Source: Methylophilus sp. QUAN
Lineage (GTDB): Bacteria; Pseudomonadota; Gammaproteobacteria; Burkholderiales; Methylophilaceae
Length of the DNA: 64,000 nucleotides
Assembly: GCF_015354445.1 (NCBI RefSeq)
Contig: NZ_JADKYT010000001.1
Span: 868,001-932,000, forward strand
Reading direction: 5' to 3'
Part shown: positions 1 to 9,233 of the stretch, piece after piece
Layout of the letters: every line of letters begins with the position of its first letter
Numbering within the stretch: position 1 is the stretch's first letter
Position numbers and translations under genes: made by a program
The notes under the pieces: generated by a model
The model's input: the letters and a program-made list of their open reading frames with translations, nothing else
The model's database searches: none
What the model was told of the DNA's origin: nothing

Positions 1-1
1 G

Positions 2-331
2 CACTATTTGTCGCTGGTTGGGTTATCACACCGGCTGGAACACACGCCAGGTGAGCTCTCAGGTGGTGAGCGTCAACGCGCAGCGCTGGCACGCGCCCTG
101 GTCACGCAGCCGCGTTGTATCCTGGCTGATGAGCCGACCGGCAACCTTGATCGGCAAACGGCAGAGCAGGTGTTTGAATTGCTGTTGCAAATACAGTCAC
201 AACAAGGTACAGCGTTAGTCGTCGTCACGCACGACTTGTCACTGGCGGCACGTATGCACCGGCAGTATCGTTTGCAGGATGGCACACTGCAAACCCTGGG
301 CTCTGCGCCGCAGGATGTGATTGCCAGTTAG
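2..331 (+). CDS. lolD: LolD, lipoprotein-release ABC transporter ATPase (3' part)
   Basis: This is the C-terminal part of an ABC ATPase; the 5' end lies outside the window and the frame is open to base 2. Visible motifs are the ABC signature LSGGERQR, the Walker B segment [11 protein letters not shown] with its catalytic Glu, and the switch His in VVTHD. The [18 protein letters not shown] and ADEPTGNLD wording is typical of the LolD/MacB class. LolD powers the inner-membrane LolCE complex that releases lipoproteins to the carrier LolA. The stop lies 9 bases before comEC, an order (lolD-comEC) common in betaproteobacteria. A MacB-type ATPase is the alternative, but the neighbours favour LolD. 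Confidence 0.85.
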   Translation, partial: HYLSLVGLSHRLEHTPGELSGGERQRAALARALVTQPRCILADEPTGNLDRQTAEQVFELLLQIQSQQGTALVVVTHDLSLAARMHRQYRLQDGTLQTLGSAPQDVIAS

Positions 332-340
332 CGTGACCAC

Positions 341-2761
341 ATGCTGCCAAGCGCCACAGTCGGATTACTGTTTGGAGTTTGGCTATTTCAGCAACAGCCT
401 AGGCTGTGGTCGCTGGCGGTATGGGCAGGCTGGTTGGCGGCATTCGTTACGCTGCGTCTATTGCTGTTTGGCCTGATGCCAGGCCGTGTCCCGGGTATTG
501 TCTTTTCTTTCCCCTTTCAAACCCTGCTGCGCAGGCTATGGCTGGTCTTGCTGATTGCCGCCCTGGCATTTGCCTACGTGCAGGCGCGTGCCTGGTGGCG
601 TTTGCAATCGGTGTTGCCTGCGGCCTGCGAGCAGTTGGTGATACCTGTACAGGGTGTCATTGTCAGTGTGCCCGAGCGTGATGCGCGCGGTCAGCATGTC
701 GATCTCGCCGTCGAACGCAGCTTCAATCCGGCCTGTCCCTTACCCGCCAACATACGCTTGCATCTCTATCAGCAGACTTATCGCGGCGAGGCTGCAAAAC
801 CACTGGCGTTACCGTATTTGCAAGCAGGTGAACGCTGGCAATTCAGTGTCCGCCTCAAGCGGCCACATGCCACGCGTAATCCGCATGGGTTTGATTATGC
901 TGCCTGGTGTCTGTCGAATGACATCGGTGCCAGCGGGTCCATTGACACCAAAGCCCCCATGCATCAATTGCAACCCCTGGTCTGGCAACCTGCCGCGTTG
1001 ATTGCACGCTGGCGCGCCAGTGTGGGGGAGCGTATTGAGCGCGTGTTGGGTGCGACGCCCGCCAGTGCCGTCTTGCGTGCGCTGGTGATTGGCGATGACA
1101 GCCACATTACGCGCACGGACTGGCAATTGTTTGTGGATACCGGCATTAATCATCTGGTCTCGATATCAGGCTTGCACATTACGATGCTGGCTTCATTGGG
1201 CTATCTGTGTATCGGTTGGCTTTGGCGATTACGCCCGCGTTGGGCCTTGCATCTGCCCTCCAAATTGGCGGCGAGCGCGGGCGGCGCATTGGTTGCGATT
1301 GCCTATTCGGCCTTGGCAGGCTTTTCTATTCCCACCCAACGTACGCTATACATGTTGCTCACGGTGCTGGTGATGCTGAGCCTCAAGCATAGATTGCCTT
1401 TTTCCTGGATACTTTGCGTTGCCATGTGGGTCGTGCTGTTACTGGATCCGTGGGCGGTCATGGCACCCGGGTTCTGGCTGTCTTTTGGCGCGGTGGCGGT
1501 ATTGGCGTTCGCCATGGGCGGGCGTTTGCGCCCGTCACGCTGGTGGCAATCTGCACTACAAACACAATGGATTATGACGCTGGCATTGGTGCCGGTACTT
1601 ATCCTGTTTTTTAATCAACTCTCGCTGGTCTCGCCGCTGGCAAATGGCCTGGCAATTCCCATGGTGAGTGTGGGCGTGGTGCCGCTGGCGATTGCCGGGG
1701 CGGTGTTGCCCTTGGATGGCTTATTACACATCGCTGCCGGATTGTGGCAGGTGTGCGCGCACGCCTTGGCGTGGTTGCATCAATTGCCCTGGGCGGTGGG
1801 GTATGTGGCGACGCCACCCATGTGGGCATGGCTGATGGCCATGTTGGGGACACTGGTATGGCTGATGCCACGGGGCTGGCCCTTGCGCTGGGCTGGGTTA
1901 TTATTATGGTTGCCGCTGTGGCAACCCCTGTCACCAGCGTTGCAACCTGGCCAAATGCGTGTCACTGTACTGGATGTCGGACAAGGCTTGAGTGTGCTGG
2001 TACAAACGGCGCAGCATGTCATGCTATATGACGCCGGGCCGGTATATCACGAACAAAGTGATGCGGGTCAGCGTATTGTCTTGCCTTATTTGCGGCATCT
2101 GGGCATCAAGCAGCTGGGTATCGCGGTCATTTCGCATGATGATAATGACCATGTGGGTGGCATGGCCTCGGTGTTGGCCAGCGTACCTGCTAGCAGAATC
2201 TTAAGCTCACTGACTTCTGACGCGGCTTTTTTTTCGCAGTTGCAACAGCTGCCTCAGGCCGCCAGCCTGCCGCGTATTGTCTGCCATGCCGGGCAGCAGT
2301 GGCAATGGGACCAGGTGTTGTTTCGGGTGGTTTATCCTGCAGAAAGTTTGCCGACAGGTACGAAGGACAATGATAAAAGCTGCGTGATCCAGGTGGTGTC
2401 TGCACATGGCAGTATATTGTTGACCGGTGATATTGAATATCCAGCCGAGCAGGCACTACTTGCGTCTAGCTTTGGCGGCGATCTGCGTTCTACCGTGATG
2501 ACCATGCCGCACCATGGCAGTAAAACCTCATCCAGCCTGGCATTGATCCGTCAGGTGAACCCCGAGATAGCGATTGCCACTGTTGGTTACCGCAACCGGT
2601 TTGGTCATCCCAAGCCCGAGGTGATGGCGCGTTATCAGGCATTGGGTAGCCAGGCATTACGCTCAGACCGGGATGGTGCCATTGTGCTGGATTTTACCCA
2701 GGGCTCGCGTCCACAAGTCAGCCGCTGGCGGGCACTAGAACCGCATTACTGGGAATTGTAA
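341..2761 (+). CDS. comEC: ComEC/Rec2 DNA-uptake channel protein
   Basis: An 806-residue polytopic membrane protein expected to form the inner-membrane channel for single-stranded DNA in natural transformation. The order is canonical: hydrophobic N-terminal segments with a DUF4131-like periplasmic domain (to about residue 220), the Competence domain with the conserved VSISGLHITM segment (about 265-280) and many membrane helices, then a metallo-beta-lactamase-like domain from about residue 537 (VTVLDVGQGLSVLV). Its metal motif is HDDNDH at 599-604, a variant of HxHxDH. The length matches the family. It follows lolD after 9 bases and is probably co-transcribed. No other competence gene is in the window. 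Confidence 0.93.
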   Translation: MLPSATVGLLFGVWLFQQQPRLWSLAVWAGWLAAFVTLRLLLFGLMPGRVPGIVFSFPFQTLLRRLWLVLLIAALAFAYVQARAWWRLQSVLPAACEQLVIPVQGVIVSVPERDARGQHVDLAVERSFNPACPLPANIRLHLYQQTYRGEAAKPLALPYLQAGERWQFSVRLKRPHATRNPHGFDYAAWCLSNDIGASGSIDTKAPMHQLQPLVWQPAALIARWRASVGERIERVLGATPASAVLRALVIGDDSHITRTDWQLFVDTGINHLVSISGLHITMLASLGYLCIGWLWRLRPRWALHLPSKLAASAGGALVAIAYSALAGFSIPTQRTLYMLLTVLVMLSLKHRLPFSWILCVAMWVVLLLDPWAVMAPGFWLSFGAVAVLAFAMGGRLRPSRWWQSALQTQWIMTLALVPVLILFFNQLSLVSPLANGLAIPMVSVGVVPLAIAGAVLPLDGLLHIAAGLWQVCAHALAWLHQLPWAVGYVATPPMWAWLMAMLGTLVWLMPRGWPLRWAGLLLWLPLWQPLSPALQPGQMRVTVLDVGQGLSVLVQTAQHVMLYDAGPVYHEQSDAGQRIVLPYLRHLGIKQLGIAVISHDDNDHVGGMASVLASVPASRILSSLTSDAAFFSQLQQLPQAASLPRIVCHAGQQWQWDQVLFRVVYPAESLPTGTKDNDKSCVIQVVSAHGSILLTGDIEYPAEQALLASSFGGDLRSTVMTMPHHGSKTSSSLALIRQVNPEIAIATVGYRNRFGHPKPEVMARYQALGSQALRSDRDGAIVLDFTQGSRPQVSRWRALEPHYWEL

Positions 2762-2852
2762 TTTATGGCAATTGTACCTTGCTGGATACCGGACAAAACT
2801 TGCCCTCAGGCCTGGTTAACGCTAAAGTAGCGAAAGTTTAAAAACAACTGGA

Positions 2853-3467
2853 GTGTTTGCTGTGTGGGAAATTATTTTAGCGGCCGGCTGGCCTATCTGG
2901 CCTCTGATTATTGCCTCTGTGATTGCCTTCGCCATCATCGTTGAGCGATTCTGGGCATTAAGAGCCTCGGTCGTTACGCCTGAGCAATTACTGCCAGAAG
3001 TACAAAACTGGCTAAAACAGGGCGGCGTCACGCGCGAAACACTGAGCCGCCTGGAAGCACACTCCTTGTTGGGTAAGGTATTTGCCAGCGCACTGGCCAA
3101 TATGAATAACTCACGTGAAGTGACTAAAGAGGCGATTGAAGAAACCGGCCGCGCTGTGGCACACAAGCTGGAACAATACCTGCCCACGCTGGGTACGATT
3201 GCCACGGTGGCACCTTTGCTCGGCTTGCTGGGCACGGTGATCGGGATGGTAGAGTTGTTCGGCTCATTTACAAACAGCGGTCATGACGTGGCACAGTTTG
3301 CGCGCGGTATTTCTGTGGCGCTGTATAACACGGCGGCTGGTATCGTGGTGGCGGTGCCTTCCATGATTGCTTACCGTTATTTCCGCGGCAAAATTGATGG
3401 CTTTCTGGTCGACATGGAACAGCAAGCGATTAAGTTGGTAGAGATTATCCACGGTGACCGTGGCTAA
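2853..3467 (+). CDS. exbB: ExbB/TolQ/MotA family proton channel protein
   Basis: A 204-residue inner-membrane protein of the TolQ/ExbB family, which with ExbD uses the proton-motive force to energise outer-membrane processes through a TonB-type partner. Three membrane segments are visible (about 6-30, 113-137 and 153-176), with the family-typical stretch LGTIATVAPLLGLLGTVIGM. Both candidate starts are GTG: 2853, used here, and 2862, which gives MWEIILAAGW. The second has a better-spaced Shine-Dalgarno (ctggag, about 8 bases upstream), so the true protein may be three residues shorter. ExbD follows after 41 bases. Its place between comEC and msbA suggests a general envelope role rather than a siderophore-specific one. 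Confidence 0.9.
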   Translation: MFAVWEIILAAGWPIWPLIIASVIAFAIIVERFWALRASVVTPEQLLPEVQNWLKQGGVTRETLSRLEAHSLLGKVFASALANMNNSREVTKEAIEETGRAVAHKLEQYLPTLGTIATVAPLLGLLGTVIGMVELFGSFTNSGHDVAQFARGISVALYNTAAGIVVAVPSMIAYRYFRGKIDGFLVDMEQQAIKLVEIIHGDRG

Positions 3468-3508
3468 GATAACCGCCATTAAGCCGTATTGAAAACAAAG
3501 GCAATTTC

Positions 3509-3937
3509 ATGAATTTCAAACGTGGTGTCCGCAACGAAGAGTTGGAAATCAACTTTATTCCACTGATCGACGTACTACTGGTGATTATTATCTTTTTGAT
3601 GGTGAGTGCGACGTTCTCTCGCACCAGCGAACTGCAAATTAACTTGCCAACTGCCGATGCCAATGCACCGCAAGAAAAGCCGCTGACGATCACGGTAGAA
3701 GTGGATGCCAATGGCCGCTATCTGGTGAATGGCAAAGAAGCCAACGGTGTCGTCGTGTCTGACCTGGCTGCTGCGCTCACGCAAGCCGGTGCTGAAGGGC
3801 CGACAGGTAAGGAACCAACCATTATCATCAACGCCGATGCCAAGGCCACACACCAGTCTGTGGTGAATATTATGGAAGCATCGCGGATGGCCAATTACAC
3901 GCATATTACGTTTGCGACGCAGGTGAATTCCCGCTAA
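3509..3937 (+). CDS. exbD: ExbD/TolR family biopolymer transport protein
   Basis: A 142-residue protein with a short cytoplasmic N-terminus, one membrane helix (about 17-34) and a periplasmic domain. Asp21, in NFIPLIDVLLVIIIF, is the conserved membrane-embedded carboxylate that carries protons in ExbD and TolR. It forms a pair with the preceding exbB and would be the stator component that contacts a TonB-like protein, which is not encoded nearby. A clear intrinsic terminator follows at 3970-4001, so exbB-exbD probably ends a transcript before msbA. Confidence 0.9.
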   Translation: MNFKRGVRNEELEINFIPLIDVLLVIIIFLMVSATFSRTSELQINLPTADANAPQEKPLTITVEVDANGRYLVNGKEANGVVVSDLAAALTQAGAEGPTGKEPTIIINADAKATHQSVVNIMEASRMANYTHITFATQVNSR

Positions 3938-3969
3938 TGTTGCCGGTAACATCATCTGATCCATCAACA

Positions 3970-4001
3970 AGCCCGTCAACCTTGGCGGGCTGTTTGTTTT
4001 T
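3970..4001 (+). terminator. Intrinsic terminator after exbD
   Basis: Inverted repeat agcccg (3970-3975) and cgggct (3986-3991), extendable inward through tcaa/ttgg, followed by a T-rich tail (tgtttgttttt). It lies 33 bases after the exbD stop and just before msbA, so msbA is expected to have its own promoter or to depend on read-through. Confidence 0.7.
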
Positions 4002-4021
4002 AGTCTGCCCGAGAAAATCGC

Positions 4022-5776
4022 ATGGCGCGTAAGTCCTCTTCTGAATCGGTGATTATCACCAATCCTGTGTTGCTCTATAAGCGCTTGTTTGCATACGCCT
4101 GGCATTACAAGATGCATTTTGCATTATCAATGGTGTCTACGGCTATTCTGGCCTCCAGCAACACCTTGTTTCTGGCACTGATTAAAGAAGTCACCGATGC
4201 AGGCTTTGCCAAGTCTGGCGACCATGATGCGTATGTGCTGCCTTTGATGTTGTTTGGCCTGATGGCGATTCGGGCGGTGGCCGGATTCTTTTCGGTCTAC
4301 AGTTTGCGTACTGTGGCCAGGCGCGTGGTGGAAGTCTTGCGCAAGCAGATTTTTGCCAAATTGCTGATGTTGCCGGTAAGTTTTTTTGATGCCAATTCCA
4401 ACGGCCTGCTGGTCTCCAAAATGACCTATGACATTGAGCGCCTGTCTACTGTGGTCACGCGTTCTGCACTCAACGTGTTGCGCGATGTGTTGACGGTGAT
4501 TGGCCTGATTGGATACATGCTCTATCTGGATTGGCGTTTGACGCTGATTTTTGCCTTGGTTGCCCCTTTGATGGGCTTGTACCTGGCACGCACCACGCCC
4601 AAGTTACGGGCCAATGCTAAAAAAGTGCAACAGGCCGTTGGCGAGATCACCAAAACCGCAGAAGAGGCGATTGCCGCTCAGCGTATCGTCAAGATTTTTG
4701 GTGCGCAGGCGTTCGAGAATGACCGCTTTGGCGAAGTGGTGAGCCGCAACCGTCAACTGGAGTTACGTACTGCCAGAATTTCCGGCCTCAATAGTTTCGT
4801 CATTGAAATCCTGTCTGCTGTGGCTTTGGGCCTGGTGGTTTTTTACGCACTGGCGCAGTTTACCGTCGGCGAGTTTGCAGCATTTGTGGGTGCGTTAATG
4901 ATGCTGATTGCACCGATTAAACATATCACTGCTGCCAATGAAGATTTACAGATCGGCCTGGCGGCGGCGCAAAGTGTATTTGATGTGCTGGATATTGAAA
5001 ACGAAGTCGATCAAGGCAATTATCAAGTCGGTCGAGCCCAGGGCGCATTGCGCTTTGACCAGGTCACCGTGCGCTACCCGCAAGCCAAGAAGGATGCTTT
5101 GTCTGCCTTGAGTTTTGAGATTGCAGCGGGTGAAAAAGTCGCGCTGGTTGGGCGTTCAGGCAGCGGCAAAACCACACTGGTGAATTTACTGCCGCGCTTT
5201 TATGAGTCGCAACAGGGTTGCGTGTCGCTGGATGGTCACGATGTGCGAGATTACCAGCTCGACAATTTGCGCGCGCAGTTTTCGCTGGTCAGCCAGGATA
5301 TTGTGTTATTTAACGATACCATTTTTAATAATATTGCCTATGGCGCGTTGCGCGATGCTAGCGAGCAGGAAGTGATTGAAGCCGCGAAAGCGGCGAATGC
5401 CTGGGAGTTTATCCAGCAAATGCCACAAGGCTTGCAAAGCGAGATCGGCGACCGCGGCGTACGCTTGTCCGGTGGCCAGCGTCAGCGCCTGGCCATTGCG
5501 CGCGCAATTTTGAAAAACGCGCCTGTCTTGTTGCTCGATGAAGCGACTTCGGCGCTGGATAGTGAGTCTGAATTGCATGTGCAAATGGCACTGGACCGCC
5601 TGATGCGCGACCGCACGACGATTGTGATCGCACACAGACTGAGTACCATTGAAAACGCCGACAGAATTTTCGTCATGGACCACGGCAATATTATAGAAAC
5701 TGGCTCACACCAAACCTTGCTGGCACAGAACGGCTATTACAGCAGGCTTTATCACAAGCAGTTTCAAGACGACTGA
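4022..5776 (+). CDS. msbA: MsbA, lipid A export ABC transporter
   Basis: A 584-residue half-transporter with an N-terminal six-helix ABC membrane domain (about 20-320) and a C-terminal ATPase domain. Motifs are Walker A GRSGSGKTT (about 377-385), signature LSGGQRQR (about 482) and Walker B VLLLDEATSALD (about 501), followed by the switch His in IVIAHRLST. MsbA dimers flip lipid A core from the inner to the outer leaflet of the inner membrane. The gene overlaps the downstream lpxK by one base (TGATG), and msbA-lpxK pairing is conserved in proteobacteria, which separates it from other ABC exporters. Confidence 0.93.
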   Translation: MARKSSSESVIITNPVLLYKRLFAYAWHYKMHFALSMVSTAILASSNTLFLALIKEVTDAGFAKSGDHDAYVLPLMLFGLMAIRAVAGFFSVYSLRTVARRVVEVLRKQIFAKLLMLPVSFFDANSNGLLVSKMTYDIERLSTVVTRSALNVLRDVLTVIGLIGYMLYLDWRLTLIFALVAPLMGLYLARTTPKLRANAKKVQQAVGEITKTAEEAIAAQRIVKIFGAQAFENDRFGEVVSRNRQLELRTARISGLNSFVIEILSAVALGLVVFYALAQFTVGEFAAFVGALMMLIAPIKHITAANEDLQIGLAAAQSVFDVLDIENEVDQGNYQVGRAQGALRFDQVTVRYPQAKKDALSALSFEIAAGEKVALVGRSGSGKTTLVNLLPRFYESQQGCVSLDGHDVRDYQLDNLRAQFSLVSQDIVLFNDTIFNNIAYGALRDASEQEVIEAAKAANAWEFIQQMPQGLQSEIGDRGVRLSGGQRQRLAIARAILKNAPVLLLDEATSALDSESELHVQMALDRLMRDRTTIVIAHRLSTIENADRIFVMDHGNIIETGSHQTLLAQNGYYSRLYHKQFQDD

Positions 5777-6834
5777 TGTTGCGCACCTGGTTTGAGCGGC
5801 AATGGCAAACAAACGGCTGGGTGCAATGCCTGCTGTTGCCCTTATCATGGTTATTTGCGCTACTGGCAGCGGGCAGGCGTTATGGCTACCAGATCGGCCT
5901 ATTCTCCAGCCAAGCCTTGCCTGTGCCAGTCATCATTGTGGGCAATATCTCTGTCGGCGGTGTTGGTAAAACGCCGCTGGTGATTTACCTGGCGCAGCAA
6001 TTACGTGCTGCCGGGTACGTGCCTGGAATCTTGAGCCGTGGCTACGGTGGTCAGCATCGCGGTGAAGTCGCGCCTGAGAGCGCACCTGCACTATTTGGCG
6101 ATGAGCCGGTATTGATTGCCCGCCGTACTGGATGTCCGGTATGGGTAGACCCTGCACGGACGGCGGGCGGCCTGGCATTGCTCAAGGCGCATCCTGAGGT
6201 GAATGTGTTGATCTGTGATGATGGCTTGCAGCACTATGCTTTGCAGCGCGATATTGAAATTGCAGTGGTGCAGCGGCCATTAGGCATAGGCAATGGGCGC
6301 TTATTACCCGCCGGTCCTTTGCGTGAGCCCTTGAATCGTTTACGCTTGGTCGACCTGGTGGTTGAAACAGGGCAATTGCCCGCAACGCCCATGCATGTGA
6401 ACACTTACCAGTTGCGCTTACGCACGGGGACATGGACGTCGGTTACCGACTTTTCCAGCGAAACCAGCACTGAGTGGCTACGTGTGCAGTCCGTTGAGCA
6501 GCCTCTGGTGGCGGTGGCGGGTATCGGCCATCCGCAGCGCTTTTTTGACCTGCTGGCGACCATGGGCCTGGACTGTGAACAACGTCCGCTGGCAGATCAT
6601 TATGCTTATACTCAGGCCGACTTTATAGCGTTGCGCGGAAAAACCATACTGATGACCGAGAAAGATGCCGTAAAATGTCAGCATTTGCAGTTAGAGAATG
6701 CTTGGTTTTTACCCGTGTCGGCTGAACTAAGCCCTGTCGGCCATGATCAATCACTGGCAGCTTCTGTCATTGGTCTGTTGAAACACAAGCATGCAAAAGC
6801 AGCCATGCCACCATATAAAGGAAGTCAAGAATGA
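5776..6834 (+). CDS. lpxK: LpxK, tetraacyldisaccharide 4'-kinase
   Basis: A 352-residue inner-membrane-associated kinase that phosphorylates the 4' position of the lipid A disaccharide precursor to give lipid IVA. A hydrophobic N-terminal segment (about 16-33) anchors it. The atypical P-loop [12 protein letters not shown] lies at 56-67, and the family segment [16 protein letters not shown] is present. It overlaps msbA by one base and the following Trm112-like gene by four (ATGA), so the three are translationally coupled. Confidence 0.93.
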   Translation: MLRTWFERQWQTNGWVQCLLLPLSWLFALLAAGRRYGYQIGLFSSQALPVPVIIVGNISVGGVGKTPLVIYLAQQLRAAGYVPGILSRGYGGQHRGEVAPESAPALFGDEPVLIARRTGCPVWVDPARTAGGLALLKAHPEVNVLICDDGLQHYALQRDIEIAVVQRPLGIGNGRLLPAGPLREPLNRLRLVDLVVETGQLPATPMHVNTYQLRLRTGTWTSVTDFSSETSTEWLRVQSVEQPLVAVAGIGHPQRFFDLLATMGLDCEQRPLADHYAYTQADFIALRGKTILMTEKDAVKCQHLQLENAWFLPVSAELSPVGHDQSLAASVIGLLKHKHAKAAMPPYKGSQE

Positions 6835-7013
6835 ATCCCAAATTACTGGAAATCCTGGTTTGTCCAGTGACCAAAGGGCCTTTGGTCTACGATAAGCAAA
6901 AGCAGGAGCTGGTCTCAAAAAATGCACGCCTGGCGTATCCGGTGCGAGATGGTATCCCCGTCATGCTGGAAGACGAAGCACGTCGTCTGGACGAGCACGA
7001 GTATAGTGAATAA
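6831..7013 (+). CDS. Trm112/YcaR family small protein
   Basis: A 60-residue protein of the Trm112/YcaR family ([15 protein letters not shown] and [15 protein letters not shown] are the family signatures). Eukaryotic Trm112 is a methyltransferase cofactor; the role of the bacterial form is not settled. Only one cysteine is present: the second zinc-type Cys of enteric YcaR (CPVC) is Thr here (CPVT), so a zinc site is unlikely. Start overlaps the lpxK stop by four bases and kdsB begins two bases after its stop, the usual lpxK-ycaR-kdsB arrangement. Confidence 0.88.
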   Translation: MNPKLLEILVCPVTKGPLVYDKQKQELVSKNARLAYPVRDGIPVMLEDEARRLDEHEYSE

Positions 7014-7015
7014 CG

Positions 7016-7762
7016 ATGTTTAAGGTTGTTGTTCCCGCCCGTTTTGCCAGCACACGGTTGCCGGGCAAACCACTGGTCGATATTGCCGGCAAGCCTATGG
7101 TCGTCCGCGTGGCCGAACAGGCAGCCAAAAGCCTGGCGAATGAGGTGGTGATTGCGACAGACCATGACGATATTCTGCAAGCTGCTGGTGCACATGGTGT
7201 GGCGGCTGTGATGACGCGGGTTGACCATGTCTCTGGCACTGACCGTATTGCTGAAGTGGTGGCGAAAATGGGCTGGCCGGATGAGATGATTGTGGTGAAT
7301 GTACAGGGCGATGAGCCACTGATTGATCCGGTACTCATTAACGAGGTAGCCGCGACTTTGTCATCAGACCCACAAGCCGTGATGTCGACTGCCTGTCATC
7401 CGATTCATGAAGCTGAGGTCATCGACAATCCAAATGTCGTCAAAGTGGTTCTCAATGCCAAGCAGCAAGCCTTGTATTTCAGCCGTGCTGCGATCCCCTT
7501 TCCACGTGACGCCGAGAACAGGCAAAGCCTCGCTGCCCACCGTCATATTGGAATCTATGCTTATCGTGTGGGCTTCTTAAAACAATATGCCAGCCTGCCA
7601 GTGACTACACTGGAGAAAATTGAAAGCCTGGAACAATTACGCGTGTTGTATCACGGTTACCAGATTGCCGTGACGGTCACGGATCATGCACCTGCGAGCG
7701 GGGTTGATACGCAAGATGATTTAGACTTGGTCAGAGAAGTATTTGCTGCGTCGCTTGCTTGA
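7016..7762 (+). CDS. kdsB: KdsB, CMP-KDO synthetase
   Basis: A 248-residue cytoplasmic nucleotidyltransferase that activates 3-deoxy-D-manno-octulosonate with CTP to give CMP-KDO for the LPS inner core. The N-terminus carries the CTP-binding signature PARFASTRLPGKPL, and VNVQGDEPLI holds acidic residues expected to bind metal and substrate. It closes the LPS block msbA-lpxK-Trm112-kdsB, and a strong bidirectional terminator follows at 7781-7808. Confidence 0.95.
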   Translation: MFKVVVPARFASTRLPGKPLVDIAGKPMVVRVAEQAAKSLANEVVIATDHDDILQAAGAHGVAAVMTRVDHVSGTDRIAEVVAKMGWPDEMIVVNVQGDEPLIDPVLINEVAATLSSDPQAVMSTACHPIHEAEVIDNPNVVKVVLNAKQQALYFSRAAIPFPRDAENRQSLAAHRHIGIYAYRVGFLKQYASLPVTTLEKIESLEQLRVLYHGYQIAVTVTDHAPASGVDTQDDLDLVREVFAASLA

Positions 7763-7780
7763 TTGCCAGCCGACCAAAAT

Positions 7781-7808
7781 AAAAAAGCCTGCATCAGCAG
7801 GCTTTTTT
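7781..7808. terminator. Bidirectional terminator between kdsB and the PEP-CTERM gene
   Basis: Perfect hairpin: gcctgc (7787-7792), loop atca, gcaggc (7797-7802), flanked by A6 on the left and T6 on the right. It can stop transcripts from kdsB (+) and from the convergent gene ending at 7832 (-). Confidence 0.85.
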
Positions 7809-7831
7809 ATGGGCGCTTTAACTGCGAGTGA

Positions 7832-8290
7832 TTAGTTTTTCTTCTGGCGACGTACAGCAATCGTACCCATCAAGGCCAAACCGGCGAACATCATGCCGTA
7901 AGTTTCTGGCTCCGGCACTGGGGTAGTGATAGTTGACAGTGTGTAGTTACCAGTAATGGTGCCGCCTGATGCTACATTGAAACGCAATTGGTAGGTACCT
8001 GCCAAGATATTGGTCAGGTTGAAGCTATAGCCGGCATCTTTGGAACCAGTCGTTGTGATCGCATTGTTTGTTACGCCATCAAACAGTGCTACATTTGTCA
8101 GGTTTTTGGATGTAGTAAAGAATGCGGACAAATCAAAGTTCTGAGCACTTGTAATGTCAAGGTAAGCAAACGTTCCGTTGGCAAAACTTGAGGCAGTACC
8201 AGGGTCGGTGATGGTGCCAAAGTTAGTGACAGTTGCAAAAGCTGAAGTGCTGGCAAGCAGTGAAGCGGCAATTAAAAGTTTTTTAAGCAT
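7832..8290 (-). CDS. PEP-CTERM sorting-domain protein (short, secreted)
   Basis: A 152-residue secreted protein with a signal peptide (MLKKLLIAASLLASTSAFA, residues 1-19), a beta-rich Ser/Thr/Asn-rich middle, and a C-terminal PEP-CTERM tail: VPEPE at 125-129, a hydrophobic helix, then the basic end RRQKKN. PEP-CTERM tails are recognised and cut by exosortase, so the mature protein is probably exported to the surface or exopolysaccharide matrix. The middle shows no catalytic motif that I recognise. It is a single gene that ends at a shared terminator. No exosortase or EPS genes are in the window. Confidence 0.85.
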   Translation of the reverse strand: MLKKLLIAASLLASTSAFATVTNFGTITDPGTASSFANGTFAYLDITSAQNFDLSAFFTTSKNLTNVALFDGVTNNAITTTGSKDAGYSFNLTNILAGTYQLRFNVASGGTITGNYTLSTITTPVPEPETYGMMFAGLALMGTIAVRRQKKN

Positions 8291-8395
8291 AATGTTCCCC
8301 GATAGATATTATTCAATTGATGCTGGGTACGATTATGACAAAATGATGTTTATGGCGAAATAGCCCGTTAGGGTCATGCGAGGCATTCCTACTGG

Positions 8396-8740
8396 TCAAG
8401 TCCTGAATATAAAATAAACAGCACCCATCATGCACAGACCTGCCCACAGATAGTCCCATTTCAGCGGCTGCTGCATATACATCACCGCAAACGGCACAAA
8501 GATGACCAGAGTGATGACTTCTTGCAGGATTTTGAGTTGCGCCAGGTTGAGCTGGGTAAAGCCGATGCGGTTGGCAGGCACCTGAAAGCAATATTCAATC
8601 AGGGCGATGCCCCAGCTGGCAATAATGGCAATCCAGAGCGGTTTCTGGTGCAAGTCACGCAGATGGCCGTACCAGGCAAACAACATAAACAGGTTGGCTG
8701 CCGATAGTAACAAGATGGTTTTAATCAGGGTGAAAGACAT
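8396..8740 (-). CDS. DMT-superfamily small membrane protein (DUF486)
   Basis: A 114-residue membrane protein with about four hydrophobic helices. The wording of the sequence (FAWYGHLR near the N-terminus, IEYCFQVPANRIG in the middle, and the final WAGLCMMGAVYFIF) fits the DUF486 branch of the drug/metabolite transporter superfamily. Substrate and direction are unknown. It lies 66 bases downstream of glnB on the same strand, with a possible weak terminator between them, so it may or may not belong to that operon. Confidence 0.75.
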   Translation of the reverse strand: MSFTLIKTILLLSAANLFMLFAWYGHLRDLHQKPLWIAIIASWGIALIEYCFQVPANRIGFTQLNLAQLKILQEVITLVIFVPFAVMYMQQPLKWDYLWAGLCMMGAVYFIFRT

Positions 8741-8761
8741 GCCAAACCCATTTAAGAGAAA

Positions 8762-8790
8762 CCGGGCACGCAGTTTAATGCGCCACCCGG
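8762..8790 (-). terminator. Possible weak terminator after glnB
   Basis: On the minus strand a CCGGG/CCCGG stem, interrupted by an internal loop and extended by TGCG/CGCA pairing, is followed by TTTCTCTT. It lies between the glnB stop and the DUF486 start. The stem is imperfect and the T tract mixed, so partial termination is the most that can be claimed. Confidence 0.35.
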
Positions 8791-8806
8791 GATGATACGG
8801 TTTGAA

Positions 8807-9178
<372 letters not shown>

Positions 9179-9233
9179 CTACGCAACCAGTGCTGTTTAT
9201 TCAAATATCACTGCGAGGCACTGGTTAGCTGGG

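Noticed and set aside
2227-2234. A run of eight T's in comEC (possible slippage or phase-variation site)
   Set aside because: The frame is intact through it (AAFFSQL) and a single homopolymer of this length is not evidence of phase variation.
3575-4117. A minus-strand frame of 180 codons across exbD and the start of msbA
   Set aside because: It crosses the exbD terminator and two genes and has no family likeness; it is a shadow frame.
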